A stretch of 64,000 nucleotides of DNA, taken from the NCBI GenBank assembly GCA_046330285.1, contig JAXLSX010000003.1:1-64000 (forward strand), read 5' to 3'. Position numbers and translations under genes: made by a program. The stretch comes from RHKX01 sp046330285 (GTDB taxonomy: Bacteria > Actinomycetota > Thermoleophilia > Solirubrobacterales > 70-9). Positions 1 to 8,380 of the stretch are shown here, piece by piece. Below the pieces are notes generated by a model, which was not told the DNA's origin, ran no database searches, and saw only the letters and a program-made list of their open reading frames with translations. Numbering within the stretch: position 1 is the stretch's first letter; every line of letters begins with the position of its first letter.

Positions 1-1352
1 TCAGGCTCGGGTGTCGCGCCGGGCGCGGGAGCGTCGGTGGCATCGGTCTTACCTGGGGCCGCGGCGGGCTCGGGGGCCTCGTCCGGAACCGCCTCGGGCG
101 CGCGCCCGGGTGCCGGGGCGGCCGGAGGATCCGGTGCCACGGCGGGCGCCGGGGCTGCCGTGGATGCCGCGGGCGCCGGCCTGGCCGCAGGCGCCGGGCC
201 GGTTCCGGCGAGGGCGGCCTCGAGTCGCTCGATCCGCTGGTTGAGGGCCGCGCGCGAAGGATCGATCTCGGGCCGGGCGGCCCGCAGCAGCGCAAGCTCC
301 ACCGTCATCCGGGCCTCGTCGCCCTCGCGGATCGCCGTCAGCGCCGCCGAGAGCTCGTCGATGGCACGGACCAGTGAGATCTCGCCGAGCCGGTTCGCCT
401 GATCGGAGATCCGCGCCTCCTGCCCCGGGACGACGAGGAAGTGGTCGGGGATCTCACCGAGCGTCGCAACGACGAGGAGCTGGCGAAGATGGGCGATGAG
501 GTCGGCGGCGAAGCGGGCCGGGTCGTGTCCGGCGCTCGATATCGCGGCGCTGACCCGCAGGGCCTCGGCACCGTCCCCGGAAGCGATCGCCTCCGATGCC
601 CTGAAGATCAGCTCGGCATCGGCGACGCCGAGGACGGCGAGGACGTCGTCGGTCGCGATCTCGTTGCCGCTGTAGGCGACGAGCTGATCGAGGGTCCCGA
701 GAGCGTCGCGGAAGCTGCCGTTGGCGGCGCGGGCGATCGCGCCGACGGCCCCGTCGTCGATCCCGATCGACTCGGCGGCGGCCGCGCGCCGGAGGACGAT
801 CGCGATCTCGTCCGGAGAGGGACGGCCGAAGTCGAAGCGCTGGCAGCGGTCGACGATCGTTGGCATGACCTTGTGTGCCTCGGTGGTCGCGAGGACGAAG
901 ACGGTGTTGGGCGGCGGCTCTTCGAGGGTCTTCAGGAACGCGTTCCAGGCCTCCCGCGTGAGCATGTGCGCCTCGTCGAGGATGTAGACCTTCCACGTCC
1001 CCTCCGGCGGCGCGTAGCTGACCCGCTCGCGGAGGTCGCGGATGTCGTCGACGGAGCGGTTCGAGGCGGCGTCCATCTCGATCACGTCCATCGAGCTGCC
1101 GGCGGCGATCGAGACGCACGAGTCGCAGACGCCGCAGGGCTCGAGCGTCGGCCCGTTGACGCAGTTCAGCGACCGCGCGAGGATCTTCGCCATCGACGTC
1201 TTGCCGGTGCCGCGCGAGCCGACGAAGAGGTAGGCGTGGTGAACGCGATCGCGCTCGATCGCGTTGCTGAGGGTGCGAACGACGTGCTCCTGCCCGACGA
1301 CGTCGGCGAACGATTGCGGGCGGTGACGGCGATAGAGGGACTGCTCGGCCAC
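1..1352 (-). CDS. dnaX: DNA polymerase III subunit gamma/tau (3' end of gene outside window)
   Basis: This is the clamp-loader ATPase subunit that loads the sliding clamp at replication forks. Reading the minus strand from a GTG at 1352 gives VAEQSLYRRHRPQSFADVVG, the typical DnaX start. A Walker A motif GSRGTGKTS, a four-Cys zinc module (NC-9-CGVCDSC pattern), the Walker B motif DEAH and the LKTLEEPP and CQRFDF segments follow in order. The frame stays open to base 1, so about 450 codons are present and the C terminus is missing. The last part in the window (about 1-240) is Ala/Pro-rich, as in actinobacterial tau linkers. It is divergent from the serine hydrolase gene at 1401, with only 48 bp between. 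I saw no slippery frameshift site in the part present. The identification is secure; only the start codon choice is inferred. Confidence 0.95.
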   Translation of the reverse strand, partial: MAEQSLYRRHRPQSFADVVGQEHVVRTLSNAIERDRVHHAYLFVGSRGTGKTSMAKILARSLNCVNGPTLEPCGVCDSCVSIAAGSSMDVIEMDAASNRSVDDIRDLRERVSYAPPEGTWKVYILDEAHMLTREAWNAFLKTLEEPPPNTVFVLATTEAHKVMPTIVDRCQRFDFGRPSPDEIAIVLRRAAAAESIGIDDGAVGAIARAANGSFRDALGTLDQLVAYSGNEIATDDVLAVLGVADAELIFRASEAIASGDGAEALRVSAAISSAGHDPARFAADLIAHLRQLLVVATLGEIPDHFLVVPGQEARISDQANRLGEISLVRAIDELSAALTAIREGDEARMTVELALLRAARPEIDPSRAALNQRIERLEAALAGTGPAPAARPAPAASTAAPAPAVAPDPPAAPAPGRAPEAVPDEAPEPAAAPGKTDATDAPAPGATPEP

Positions 1353-1400
1353 GAACGGTGAGTCTAGAGGCGCCGTCCCCCTAGACTGCGGCGCTCGCCA

Positions 1401-2552
1401 ATGGCCGCCCCGATCGCGATTCGCTCTTCCCTCGTCGCCGCCCTCGCGCTGCTCGCGGGCATCGCGGCGCTGGCACTTCCCGCCGGGGCGGCGGCCGGCG
1501 GCGGCCGCCTCGATGCCGCGCTCGACCGGGTGATCGAGGACCCCCAGGGCCCTCCCGGGCTTTCGGTCCTGATCCAGCGGGGTCGTCACGTCGACTTCCG
1601 CAGTCGCGGCGTCGCCAACCGGAAGACCGGTGCGAAGCCGAAGCGGAACTCGCCGATGCGGATCGCGAGCATGGCGAAGGCGTTCAACGGCGCGGTCGCT
1701 CTCTCCCTCGTCTCCGAGAAACGGCTCGGCCTCGACGACACCGCCGGGCAGTGGCTCCCGGGCGTCTGGCCGAAGGCCGACGCGGTCACGGTCCGCGAGA
1801 TGCTCGGCCACACCGCCGGACTCCCCGACTACATCCGCCAGCCGGCCTTCGTCGCCGACCTGACCTCGGACCCCGCTCAGTACATGACGCCACTCGAGCT
1901 CATCGACTACGTGAACGATCTCGACGTCGGGCTCCCTCCCGGCGAGAGCTACGAGTACTCCGACAGCGACAACATCATGGTCGGGTTGATCGCCGAGGCT
2001 GCCACCGGCCGTCCCTACGAGAAGCTGCTGGCGAACGAGATCTACAAGCCGGTCGGGATCCGCGACACCAGCCTCCCCGACACCCTCGCGATGCCGAAGG
2101 GGTACATGCACGGCTACGACCGCAACGACGAGGGCAAGTTCGAGGACGTGAGCAAGTTCATCAACCCGGCGCTCGCCTGGGCCTCGGGCGGGATCGTCTC
2201 CACGCCCGCCGACGTCAACCGCTTCTTCCGCGCCTACGTCGGCGGCGACCTGTTCAGCGCCAAGGTCGCCCGCAGCCAGAACGCGTTCGTCCACGGCCTC
2301 TCCTCTCCCCCCGGCCCCGGCCGCAACGACGCCACCCTGGCCCTGTTCCGCTACCGCACCCGCTGCGGGACCGTGTACGGGCACACCGGGTCCTATCCCG
2401 GCTACCGCCTGTTCGCAGCGTCGAGCGCCAACGGCAAACGCTCGGTCGTCTTCTCGGTCAACTCGCAGATCGTCCCCGGGCAGGGCTCCCCTCGGGTCAG
2501 CGGGCTGATCCGCCGCGCCCAGGCCGACGCCGTCTGTCTCGCCCTCCGCTGA
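1401..2552 (+). CDS. Secreted serine hydrolase, beta-lactamase class C / DD-peptidase family
   Basis: The protein has 383 residues. A cleavable signal peptide covers about residues 1-33, ending in an Ala-rich stretch, so it should act outside the membrane. The active-site SxxK motif is SMAK at 90-93. The second motif is Y186-S187-D188 (EYSDSDN), with Asp where the classical YSN has Asn. The third motif is HTG in YGHTGSYPGY near residue 325. This set defines the penicillin-binding-like serine hydrolase fold used by R61-type DD-peptidases, esterases and class C beta-lactamases. The substrate cannot be read from sequence; the Asp in motif two is common in peptidase and esterase members of the group. 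The start ATG lies 48 bp from the divergent dnaX start, and no strong Shine-Dalgarno sequence is seen. Confidence 0.85.
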   Translation: MAAPIAIRSSLVAALALLAGIAALALPAGAAAGGGRLDAALDRVIEDPQGPPGLSVLIQRGRHVDFRSRGVANRKTGAKPKRNSPMRIASMAKAFNGAVALSLVSEKRLGLDDTAGQWLPGVWPKADAVTVREMLGHTAGLPDYIRQPAFVADLTSDPAQYMTPLELIDYVNDLDVGLPPGESYEYSDSDNIMVGLIAEAATGRPYEKLLANEIYKPVGIRDTSLPDTLAMPKGYMHGYDRNDEGKFEDVSKFINPALAWASGGIVSTPADVNRFFRAYVGGDLFSAKVARSQNAFVHGLSSPPGPGRNDATLALFRYRTRCGTVYGHTGSYPGYRLFAASSANGKRSVVFSVNSQIVPGQGSPRVSGLIRRAQADAVCLALR

Positions 2553-2637
2553 GCCCCGGCCCGCCGTCTTCGGCAGGGGTCGATCGAAGCCCTGAAACGG
2601 GGTTCATCAGCAGCCGGTTTCTCTAGCCTCGGGCCGA

Positions 2638-4023
2638 GTGGAACCAAGGATCTTCAGCAGGGGATCCGAGCTGGCAGGTGGTCGCTACACGCTCGAGCGC
2701 AAGCTCGGCAGCGGCGGCATGGCCACGGTCTGGCTCGCCCTCGACAACCGCCTCGCCCGCCGGGTCGCGATCAAGGTCCCCTCCGAGGCGATCGTCGCCG
2801 ACGACGCCTTCTCGATCCGCTTCGAGCGCGAGGCGCGGACTGCCGCAGCGCTCTCGCACCCGCATCTCGTCTCGGTCTACGACTACGGGTACGAGGGTGA
2901 GCGCCCCTACATCGTCAGCGAGTTCGTCGATGGGTCGAACCTCGCCGAGCTGCGCGAGGAGGGGCGGGAGCCGGCGACGGAGATCCTCGCCGAGGACCTG
3001 CTCGACGCCCTCGGCCACATCCACTCCGCCGGGATCATCCATCGCGACGTCAAGCCCGCCAACGTCCTCGTCGACCGGGCCGGAAGGATCCTCCTCACCG
3101 ACTTCGGGATCGCCCGGTCGGGTGACGCGACCGCTCTGACCGGCGAGGGACGCGTCGTCGGCACCCCCTCCTACCTCGCCCCCGAGCTCGAGCGCGGCGA
3201 GCGGGCGACCCCGGCCTCCGACCTCTACTCGCTCGGGGTGCTGCTCTCGCGCCAGTACTCGGAGGCCGACCCGGACCGGATCGGACGCCTGATCGACGCC
3301 CTGACGAGTTCCGATCCGGCCGACCGGCCGAGCAGCGCCGAGGAGGCCCGGGAACTGGCCGAGCGCCGGAACGTTCACGTGACGGCCGTCAGCCCGGCAG
3401 TCGAGCCGTCGCCGCCGAGTCCGCCGCCGAGCGAACCCGCCGGGCCCGCCACGCCTGCTCGGCCCGTCACGCCCGACGATCCCGGCAGCTCGATCCGCGG
3501 GCGCTGGCTCGTCGGCGGCCTGGTCGCGCTCGTGCTCGCGGCCGTAGCCGCGATCGCGCTCGCTTCCGGCGGCGATGACGGCGGCGGCCGCAGCGGCGAG
3601 CGGCGGGCCGCGAAGACGACTGCCGAGCCGAAGCCCTCGACGACGACGGCCACCACCACCGCCACGACGACCGCTACGACCGAGGCGCCTCCGCCCGAGG
3701 AGCCCGACGAGAGCCGTCCCGCCGGCGGGACGAACCCGGCCCGCGGCATCGATCTCAACAACGAGGGGTACGCGCTCCTCCAGCAGGGAGACGTCGCCGG
3801 CGCGCTTCCGAAGCTCCGCGATGCGGTCGCCTCCTTCCCCGAGGACAGCACCGAGATCGACTACGCCTACGCCCTCTTCAACTACGCGCAGGCGCTGCGC
3901 CTCTCGGGCGACCCCGAGGCCGCGATCCCGCTGCTCGAAAAGCGCCTCACCTTCTCCGACTTCAAGGTCGACGAGGTCGAGGCCGAGCTGCGGGCGGCGA
4001 AGCAGGCGGCCGGCCGGGGCTGA
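2638..4023 (+). CDS. Membrane Ser/Thr protein kinase with compact C-lobe and extracellular TPR-like domain
   Basis: The 461-residue product begins at GTG 2638. The kinase core shows the Gly loop LGSGGMATVW (23-32), VAIK with K46, HRD at 135-137 followed by VKPANV, DFG at 155-157 and a PSYLAPE activation-segment end (178-183). These are all the residues needed for PknB-type activity. After the SDLYSLGVLL helix the usual helix-G region is nearly absent: only about ten residues precede PDRIGRLIDAL and DPADRPSSAEE. A Pro-rich juxtamembrane stretch, one membrane segment (about 290-310), a Thr-rich linker (about 327-350) and a C-terminal helical repeat domain (370-455, TPR-like) follow. The TPR-like part would lie outside the cell and could sense a wall or protein ligand. 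It is probably constitutively expressed; no operator is seen. Confidence 0.88.
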   Translation: MEPRIFSRGSELAGGRYTLERKLGSGGMATVWLALDNRLARRVAIKVPSEAIVADDAFSIRFEREARTAAALSHPHLVSVYDYGYEGERPYIVSEFVDGSNLAELREEGREPATEILAEDLLDALGHIHSAGIIHRDVKPANVLVDRAGRILLTDFGIARSGDATALTGEGRVVGTPSYLAPELERGERATPASDLYSLGVLLSRQYSEADPDRIGRLIDALTSSDPADRPSSAEEARELAERRNVHVTAVSPAVEPSPPSPPPSEPAGPATPARPVTPDDPGSSIRGRWLVGGLVALVLAAVAAIALASGGDDGGGRSGERRAAKTTAEPKPSTTTATTTATTTATTEAPPPEEPDESRPAGGTNPARGIDLNNEGYALLQQGDVAGALPKLRDAVASFPEDSTEIDYAYALFNYAQALRLSGDPEAAIPLLEKRLTFSDFKVDEVEAELRAAKQAAGRG

Positions 4024-4044
4024 CCGCCGACTAGGATCGCGCCG

Positions 4045-5607
4045 ATGTTGGTCAACGGGATCGAGCTCGACGAGCCGGCGCCGCCGCTGGACGACCTGCT
4101 CGCGATCGGCCTCGCGGCAGCTCCGGATGCGGTCGCGGTCGTCTCCGCCGAGGACGAGGCGAGCTGGCGCGAGCTCGACGAGCGCGCTTCCGCCCTCGCC
4201 GCCGCCTATCTGGGCCTCGGCCTCGAGCCCGGCGACCGGATCGCCTCGCTGATGCCGAACCGGATCGCGCTGCTGATCCACTACCTCGCCTGCTTCCGAG
4301 CGGGTCTCGTCGCGACCCCGCTCAACTACCGCTACACCGCCCGCGAGATCGACCACGCGCTCGAGGTGAGTGGCGCGGCGGCGATCGTCGCCCACGACGA
4401 GCGGTCCGGCGACATCGCCGAGAGCGCGCTCGCCGGCGACATCCGGCACGGGACCATCTGGTACTCGGCGCCCGGCGGGGACGACCGGACGCGACTCGAG
4501 GAGCTGATCGCCGGTGCGGCGCCGGCCGAGCCGCTACCGACGCCCGGCGAGGACGATCCCGCGGCGATCTTCTTCACCTCGGGCAGCACCGGGCCGGCGA
4601 AGGGCGTCACCCACACCCACGGCACGCTGCGCTGGATGATCGCCAGCGCCGGCGCCGCCTTCGGGCTGACCGCCGACGACGTCTTCCTCCCGGGCTCGTC
4701 GATGTCGCACATCGGCTCGTTCCTGTGGGCGCTGACGATGCTCGGGGTCGGCGGCAAGGTCGTGATCGCCCGGACCTACGACAGCCACGAGATCCTGCCG
4801 CTCCTGCGCGAGCACCAGCCGACGATCCTGGCGATGATCCCGGCCGCGCTCGCCGCCCTGATCCGCGACCACGACCTCGAGCCCTCGGACTTCGCCAGCC
4901 TGCGGATCTGCCGAGCCGGCTCCGACAAGGTGTCGACCGAGTTGCTGCACGAGTTCGCCGCCGAGGCCGGCTTCCCGATCGACGAGGGCTACGGGATGAC
5001 CGAGGTCGGGCTCGCGACGCTGAACCCGCCGTCGGGTGTGATCAAGCAGGGCAGCATCGGCCCGCCGATCGCCGGCTTCAGCATCGAGATCCGCGACGAG
5101 GAGGGCGAGCAGTGCGGCGCCGAGACCGTCGGCCGCGTCTGGATCCGGACCCGGAGCCGGATGGCCGGCTACTGGGAAGCGCCGGAAGCGACCGCCGAGA
5201 TCGTCCGCGAGGACTGGCTCGACTCGGGCGACCTCGCGCGCAGCGACGAGGACGGCTATCTCTGGTTCTTCGGCCGCAAGAAGCAGGTGATCGTCCACGA
5301 CGGGTCGAACATCAGCCCGCTCGAGGTGGAGGCGGCGCTGATGGAGCATCCGGCGGTCGACCTCGCCGGGGTCATCGGCATCCACGACACCGTCCACGGC
5401 GAGAACGTGCGCGCCTACGTCACCCTCCGCGACGGAGCCGAGGTGCCGACCAGCGCCGAGCTGATCGTCCACTGCCGCGAGCGGATCGGCTACAAGGCGC
5501 CGGAGGAGGTCGTCGTGATCGACGAGATGCCGCTCAACCCGACCGGCAAGATCGACCGGCCCGGGCTGAAGCGGATGGCCGAGGACCACCTCCACCCCCA
5601 CGCCTGA
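4045..5607 (+). CDS. AMP-forming acyl-CoA synthetase (FadD/ANL superfamily)
   Basis: The 520-residue protein activates a carboxylic acid to an acyl-adenylate and then to an acyl-CoA in the cytoplasm. The ANL motifs occur in order: the P-loop FFTSGSTGPAKGVTHTHG (about 172-190), the adenine-binding GYGMTEVG, the GDLARSDEDGY loop with catalytic Asp, the hinge GRKKQVIVHDG, and the terminal PLNPTGKIDR with the catalytic Lys. Family length matches. It starts 21 bp after the kinase gene on the same strand, so the two may share a transcript. Chain-length specificity cannot be read. A second, distinct ANL enzyme occurs at 21127-22686. Confidence 0.9.
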   Translation: MLVNGIELDEPAPPLDDLLAIGLAAAPDAVAVVSAEDEASWRELDERASALAAAYLGLGLEPGDRIASLMPNRIALLIHYLACFRAGLVATPLNYRYTAREIDHALEVSGAAAIVAHDERSGDIAESALAGDIRHGTIWYSAPGGDDRTRLEELIAGAAPAEPLPTPGEDDPAAIFFTSGSTGPAKGVTHTHGTLRWMIASAGAAFGLTADDVFLPGSSMSHIGSFLWALTMLGVGGKVVIARTYDSHEILPLLREHQPTILAMIPAALAALIRDHDLEPSDFASLRICRAGSDKVSTELLHEFAAEAGFPIDEGYGMTEVGLATLNPPSGVIKQGSIGPPIAGFSIEIRDEEGEQCGAETVGRVWIRTRSRMAGYWEAPEATAEIVREDWLDSGDLARSDEDGYLWFFGRKKQVIVHDGSNISPLEVEAALMEHPAVDLAGVIGIHDTVHGENVRAYVTLRDGAEVPTSAELIVHCRERIGYKAPEEVVVIDEMPLNPTGKIDRPGLKRMAEDHLHPHA

Positions 5608-5635
5608 TCGCCGCCGGCGCTAGGATGCTCCGCGG

Positions 5636-5904
5636 ACCGTGCTGAGCGGGGACGTAGCGGAGCCCTGTACCCGCAATCCGCTCCAGCGGGGCTGAACGCC
5701 CGCCCGAGGATCCGGCCTTCGGGGCCAGTACGTCGCGGGCAGCGTTGAAGGTCAGGTCCCGCGCGATGTGAGCCCGCGAACCAGGTCAGGTCCGGAAGGA
5801 AGCAGCCTTAAGCGTCAGCCCGCAAGCGCCGCGGAACAGCCTGACCCGAGCTAGCCACGACGGGCACGCCCGGAGGTCCGCCTTTCAAAGGCGGGCCGCA
5901 CGGT
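5636..5904 (+). ncRNA. ffs: Signal recognition particle RNA, large bacterial type with Alu domain
   Basis: The universal SRP helix 8 signature is present: GTCAGGTCCGGAAGGAAGCA at about 5785-5804, followed by GCCTTAA. The upstream half resembles the 5' Alu domain of the Bacillus-type RNA (GCTGAGCGGGGACGTAGCGG, then GTACCCGCAATCCGCT). Near the 3' end GAGCTA is also kept, as in that RNA. The ends pair: ACCGTGC at 5636-5642 with GCACGGT at 5898-5904, giving a 269-nt molecule. It scaffolds Ffh and FtsY for co-translational membrane targeting. Ends are assigned from the closing helix, so each may be off by a few bases. Confidence 0.93.
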
Positions 5905-6074
5905 CCTGCGCCGATTCGGGCTGCGCAACTCGGCGTCATCGGCCGGCTTGCGGCCGGAGGCCGCGGCGCCGACCTCTTCCTTGATCTGCGCGCCCGAATC
6001 GACGCAGGACGTGTTTCACAGATTCGGTTCTGGATTCAAGGATCTTGGTCAGCTTCCGAACCAAGGGGGGAGGG

Positions 6075-6821
6075 ATGACGCTTTCACGTACACGCACATT
6101 GCTTCTCTGCCTGCTGGCGCTGGTTGCCTGTGGGGCCCTGGCCGCCAGTGCTCCGGGCAAGATGCGGACCAAGAAGATCGGCACCAATCTGTGCCGGACT
6201 ACGGGCGGCGGGAAGTTCGTTCCGATCCCCGGATTCCCGGGTGAGCGGGTCGACCGGCGGCTGCTGCCCGACATCAAGTACCTGGTACGCAAGTACAAGC
6301 TCTTCATCACCGACGGCTACTCCGGCGACCCGGTCCACGCGGCCAACGGTGAGCACCCGCTCGGCCTCGCCCTGGACATCGTTCCCGACAAGGCGAACGG
6401 CGGCAGCTGGAAGAAGGTCTCCCGGCTCGCCAAGCGCGCCGAGCCGGAGCAGAACGCGCCGATCATGCCCTGGCGCTGGGTCGGCTACAACGGCGACGCC
6501 GGCCACGGCCGCGGCAACCATCTCCACCTCTCCTGGAACCACGGCGACGCGCGCGCCTTCCATCCCGCGAAGACCGTCTACACGATGATCTGCCCCGGCA
6601 CCACGCCCGGCGGCGACAAGGACAACGGCGGTGGGGGCGGCGGCAAGAACGACGGCGGCGGTAACGGCGGCGGCGGGAAGAACAACGGCCCCGGTGGCGG
6701 CGTCCACGCCGGCGGCGGTGGCGGCAACGGCGGCGGCGGGATCAAGCCCCGCGCGGCATCCGCCTTCGAGCGCGACGCAGCCGACCCGGTCATCGAGACC
6801 GGCGGCGTCGGCCTCCGCTAG
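6075..6821 (+). CDS. Secreted M15/VanY-like peptidase domain protein with Gly-rich tail
   Basis: The 248-residue product starts at ATG 6075, four bases after a strong GGGGGGAGGG ribosome site; an upstream in-frame GTG has no such site. A signal peptide spans about residues 1-27 (LLLCLLALVACGALAA). The central domain contains HPLGLALDI and GNHLHLSW, the H-(x)6-D and HxH arrangement of zinc D-Ala-D-Ala carboxypeptidases of the M15/hedgehog fold, so a cell-wall peptidase role is likely. About 45 residues of Gly/Asn-rich low-complexity sequence precede a short Ala-rich end. The 170 bp between the SRP RNA and this gene hold no element I can name. Confidence 0.7.
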   Translation: MTLSRTRTLLLCLLALVACGALAASAPGKMRTKKIGTNLCRTTGGGKFVPIPGFPGERVDRRLLPDIKYLVRKYKLFITDGYSGDPVHAANGEHPLGLALDIVPDKANGGSWKKVSRLAKRAEPEQNAPIMPWRWVGYNGDAGHGRGNHLHLSWNHGDARAFHPAKTVYTMICPGTTPGGDKDNGGGGGGKNDGGGNGGGGKNNGPGGGVHAGGGGGNGGGGIKPRAASAFERDAADPVIETGGVGLR

Positions 6822-6827
6822 CCGGCC

Positions 6828-7373
6828 CTAGAGCTCGCGGATCACGCGAGCCGGCGTGCCCGCAGCCATCACCCGGGCGGGGATGTCTCGAGTGACGACG
6901 CTGCCGGCGCCGATGATCGAGTGCTCGCCGATCGTCACTCCGGGGCAGATGATCGCCCCGGCGCCGATCCAGCAGCGGGCGCCGATCCGGACCGGGAAGG
7001 CGAGCTCCACATCGGCCTCTCGGAGCTCCGGCTCGCGCGGGTGGTCGGCGGCGAGGACCTGGACTCCGGGTCCGATCCGCGCGTGGTCGCCGACGGTGAT
7101 CTCGGCGCAGTCGAGGAAGACCGAGTTCGTGTTGACGAAGGCGTCGACGCCGAGGCGCAGATGAGTGCCGTAGTCGCAGAAGAACGGCGGGACGATCAGC
7201 GACCGCTCGCCGAACGATCCGAGCAGGCCGCGGAGCATCGCAAGCCGCCGCTCCTCGTCCGGCTCGGCGTTGAAGGCGATCACCGTCTCCTGCGCACGCT
7301 TCCGACCGGCCAGCAGGTCGGGGTCGAACGGGTCGTAGGGCTCGCCCGCGAGCATCTTGTCGCGCTCGGTCAC
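6828..7373 (-). CDS. Maltose/galactoside O-acetyltransferase family (left-handed beta-helix)
   Basis: The 181-residue enzyme is expected to transfer acetyl from acetyl-CoA to a sugar hydroxyl. GTG 7373 is chosen as start because VTERDKMLAGEPYDPFDPDL matches the conserved N terminus of the family. Hexapeptide repeats run from about residue 75 to the end (VGDHARIGPGVQVLAADH, then GAGAIICPGVTIGEHSIIGAG). H111 in AADHPRE is the usual catalytic His. The usual length is about 183 residues. The reading frame continues upstream of 7373, but there it runs antisense through the tRNA-Val gene and is not coding. It is convergent with the peptidase gene, with 6 bp between stops. Confidence 0.88.
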   Translation of the reverse strand: MTERDKMLAGEPYDPFDPDLLAGRKRAQETVIAFNAEPDEERRLAMLRGLLGSFGERSLIVPPFFCDYGTHLRLGVDAFVNTNSVFLDCAEITVGDHARIGPGVQVLAADHPREPELREADVELAFPVRIGARCWIGAGAIICPGVTIGEHSIIGAGSVVTRDIPARVMAAGTPARVIREL

Positions 7374-7436
7374 CGCCGACGATCCTCCCACTCCCCTCCC
7401 CCGTTCGCCCGCGCGGCCTAGAATCACCGACCCCGA

Positions 7437-7508
7437 GGGCGCGTAGCTCAGTGGGAGAGCGTCCGCCTCACACGCGGAAGGTCGCTGGTTCGAAACCAGC
7501 CGCGCCCA
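7437..7508 (+). tRNA. tRNA-Val(CAC)
   Basis: The 72-nt cloverleaf has a 7-bp acceptor (GGGCGCG with CGCGCCC), D arm GCTCAGTGGGAGAGC, anticodon stem TCCGC/GCGGA with loop CTCACAC (anticodon CAC), and T arm CTGGTTCGAAACCAG. The discriminator is A. The CCA is not encoded. Confidence 0.95.
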
Positions 7509-7653
7509 TTTCCTGGGGGTGTCAGCCGGCGACGGCCTCCTGCACCACTGCCGGGCGACACGTCTGCCTCGGACCCGTCCGGCCACGCCGCTGCGAGACG
7601 GTGCTCAGGGTCTGAGTGAAGTCCCCGCCCGGAGTGTGCGGTAGAACCCTCCG

Positions 7654-8376
7654 ATGCTGTTGCCGCTCGCGGACATCCAGGCTTCGGTCGATTCCGATCT
7701 CGTCGACTCCGGGGAGCTGCCGGCGCTGCTGCTGTTGATCTCGTTCGGGGCGACGTTCGGGATCACGCGGTTCATCACCCATTCGATCCGGGCCGAGCGC
7801 TTCTCGTGGCTCGGCGACATCGAGGCCGGCGACACGCACATCCACCATCTGGTCTGGGGGATCTGCCTGCTTCTGGTGTCGGGCCTCTTGGCGGTCGCGG
7901 TCGAGGCGCCACTCGAGGTAACCGCGGTCGTGTTCGGAATCGGGGCGGCGCTGACGCTGGACGAGTTCGCGCTCTGGCTCCACCTCGACGACGTCTACTG
8001 GTCCGAGCAGGGGCGGCAGTCGATCGACGCCGTGATCGTCTTCGCGATCGTCTCCGGGTTCATGGTCGTCGGCGCCTATCCGATCGACCTCAGCGACGCG
8101 AGCGGCGGCGTCGAGGGCATCGCGCTCCTCGTGATCAGCATCGCGATCAACTGGTCGGTCGTCGGCATCTGCTTCCTCAAGGGGAAGCTGATCTGGGGCG
8201 TCGTCGGTCTGTACATCCCCCCGATCGCTCTCGTCACCGCCTGTCGCCTGGCCCGGCCGACGTCGTGGTGGGCGCGGAAGAAGTACGACGATCAGCCCGA
8301 GAAGCTCGAGAAGGCGAAGCAGCGCTACAAGGGCGAGGAGAAGGTCGTCAAGCCCGAAGCCATGACGTCGGGCTGA
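7654..8376 (+). CDS. Conserved polytopic membrane protein
   Basis: The 240-residue protein shows about six hydrophobic segments between residues 20 and 205. A cluster of conserved-looking polar residues lies in the second loop (GDTHIHHLVWG), and another is LDEFALWLHLDDVYW followed by GRQSIDAV. The HIHH and DDVYW motifs could bind metal or lipid, but no family function is known to me. A charged Lys/Glu-rich tail is cytoplasmic. The gene lies 4 bp upstream of the DMT-family gene at 8381 and is probably co-transcribed with it. The start is ATG 7654; M-L-L-P leads directly into the first polar segment. Confidence 0.75.
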   Translation: MLLPLADIQASVDSDLVDSGELPALLLLISFGATFGITRFITHSIRAERFSWLGDIEAGDTHIHHLVWGICLLLVSGLLAVAVEAPLEVTAVVFGIGAALTLDEFALWLHLDDVYWSEQGRQSIDAVIVFAIVSGFMVVGAYPIDLSDASGGVEGIALLVISIAINWSVVGICFLKGKLIWGVVGLYIPPIALVTACRLARPTSWWARKKYDDQPEKLEKAKQRYKGEEKVVKPEAMTSG

Positions 8377-8380
8377 CGCG

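Noticed and set aside
441..1361. Plus-strand 306-residue frame over dnaX
   Set aside because: It is the shadow of the minus-strand dnaX gene, which shows Walker, zinc and DEAH motifs in order.
5905..6074. Possible c-di-AMP-type riboswitch before the wall peptidase gene
   Set aside because: The genomic position is plausible, but no conserved core was recognised.
7374..7586. Upstream extension of the O-acetyltransferase frame (LVSNQRPSACEADALPLSYAP)
   Set aside because: It runs antisense through tRNA-Val and is a well-known kind of spurious translation over tRNA genes; the real start is GTG 7373.
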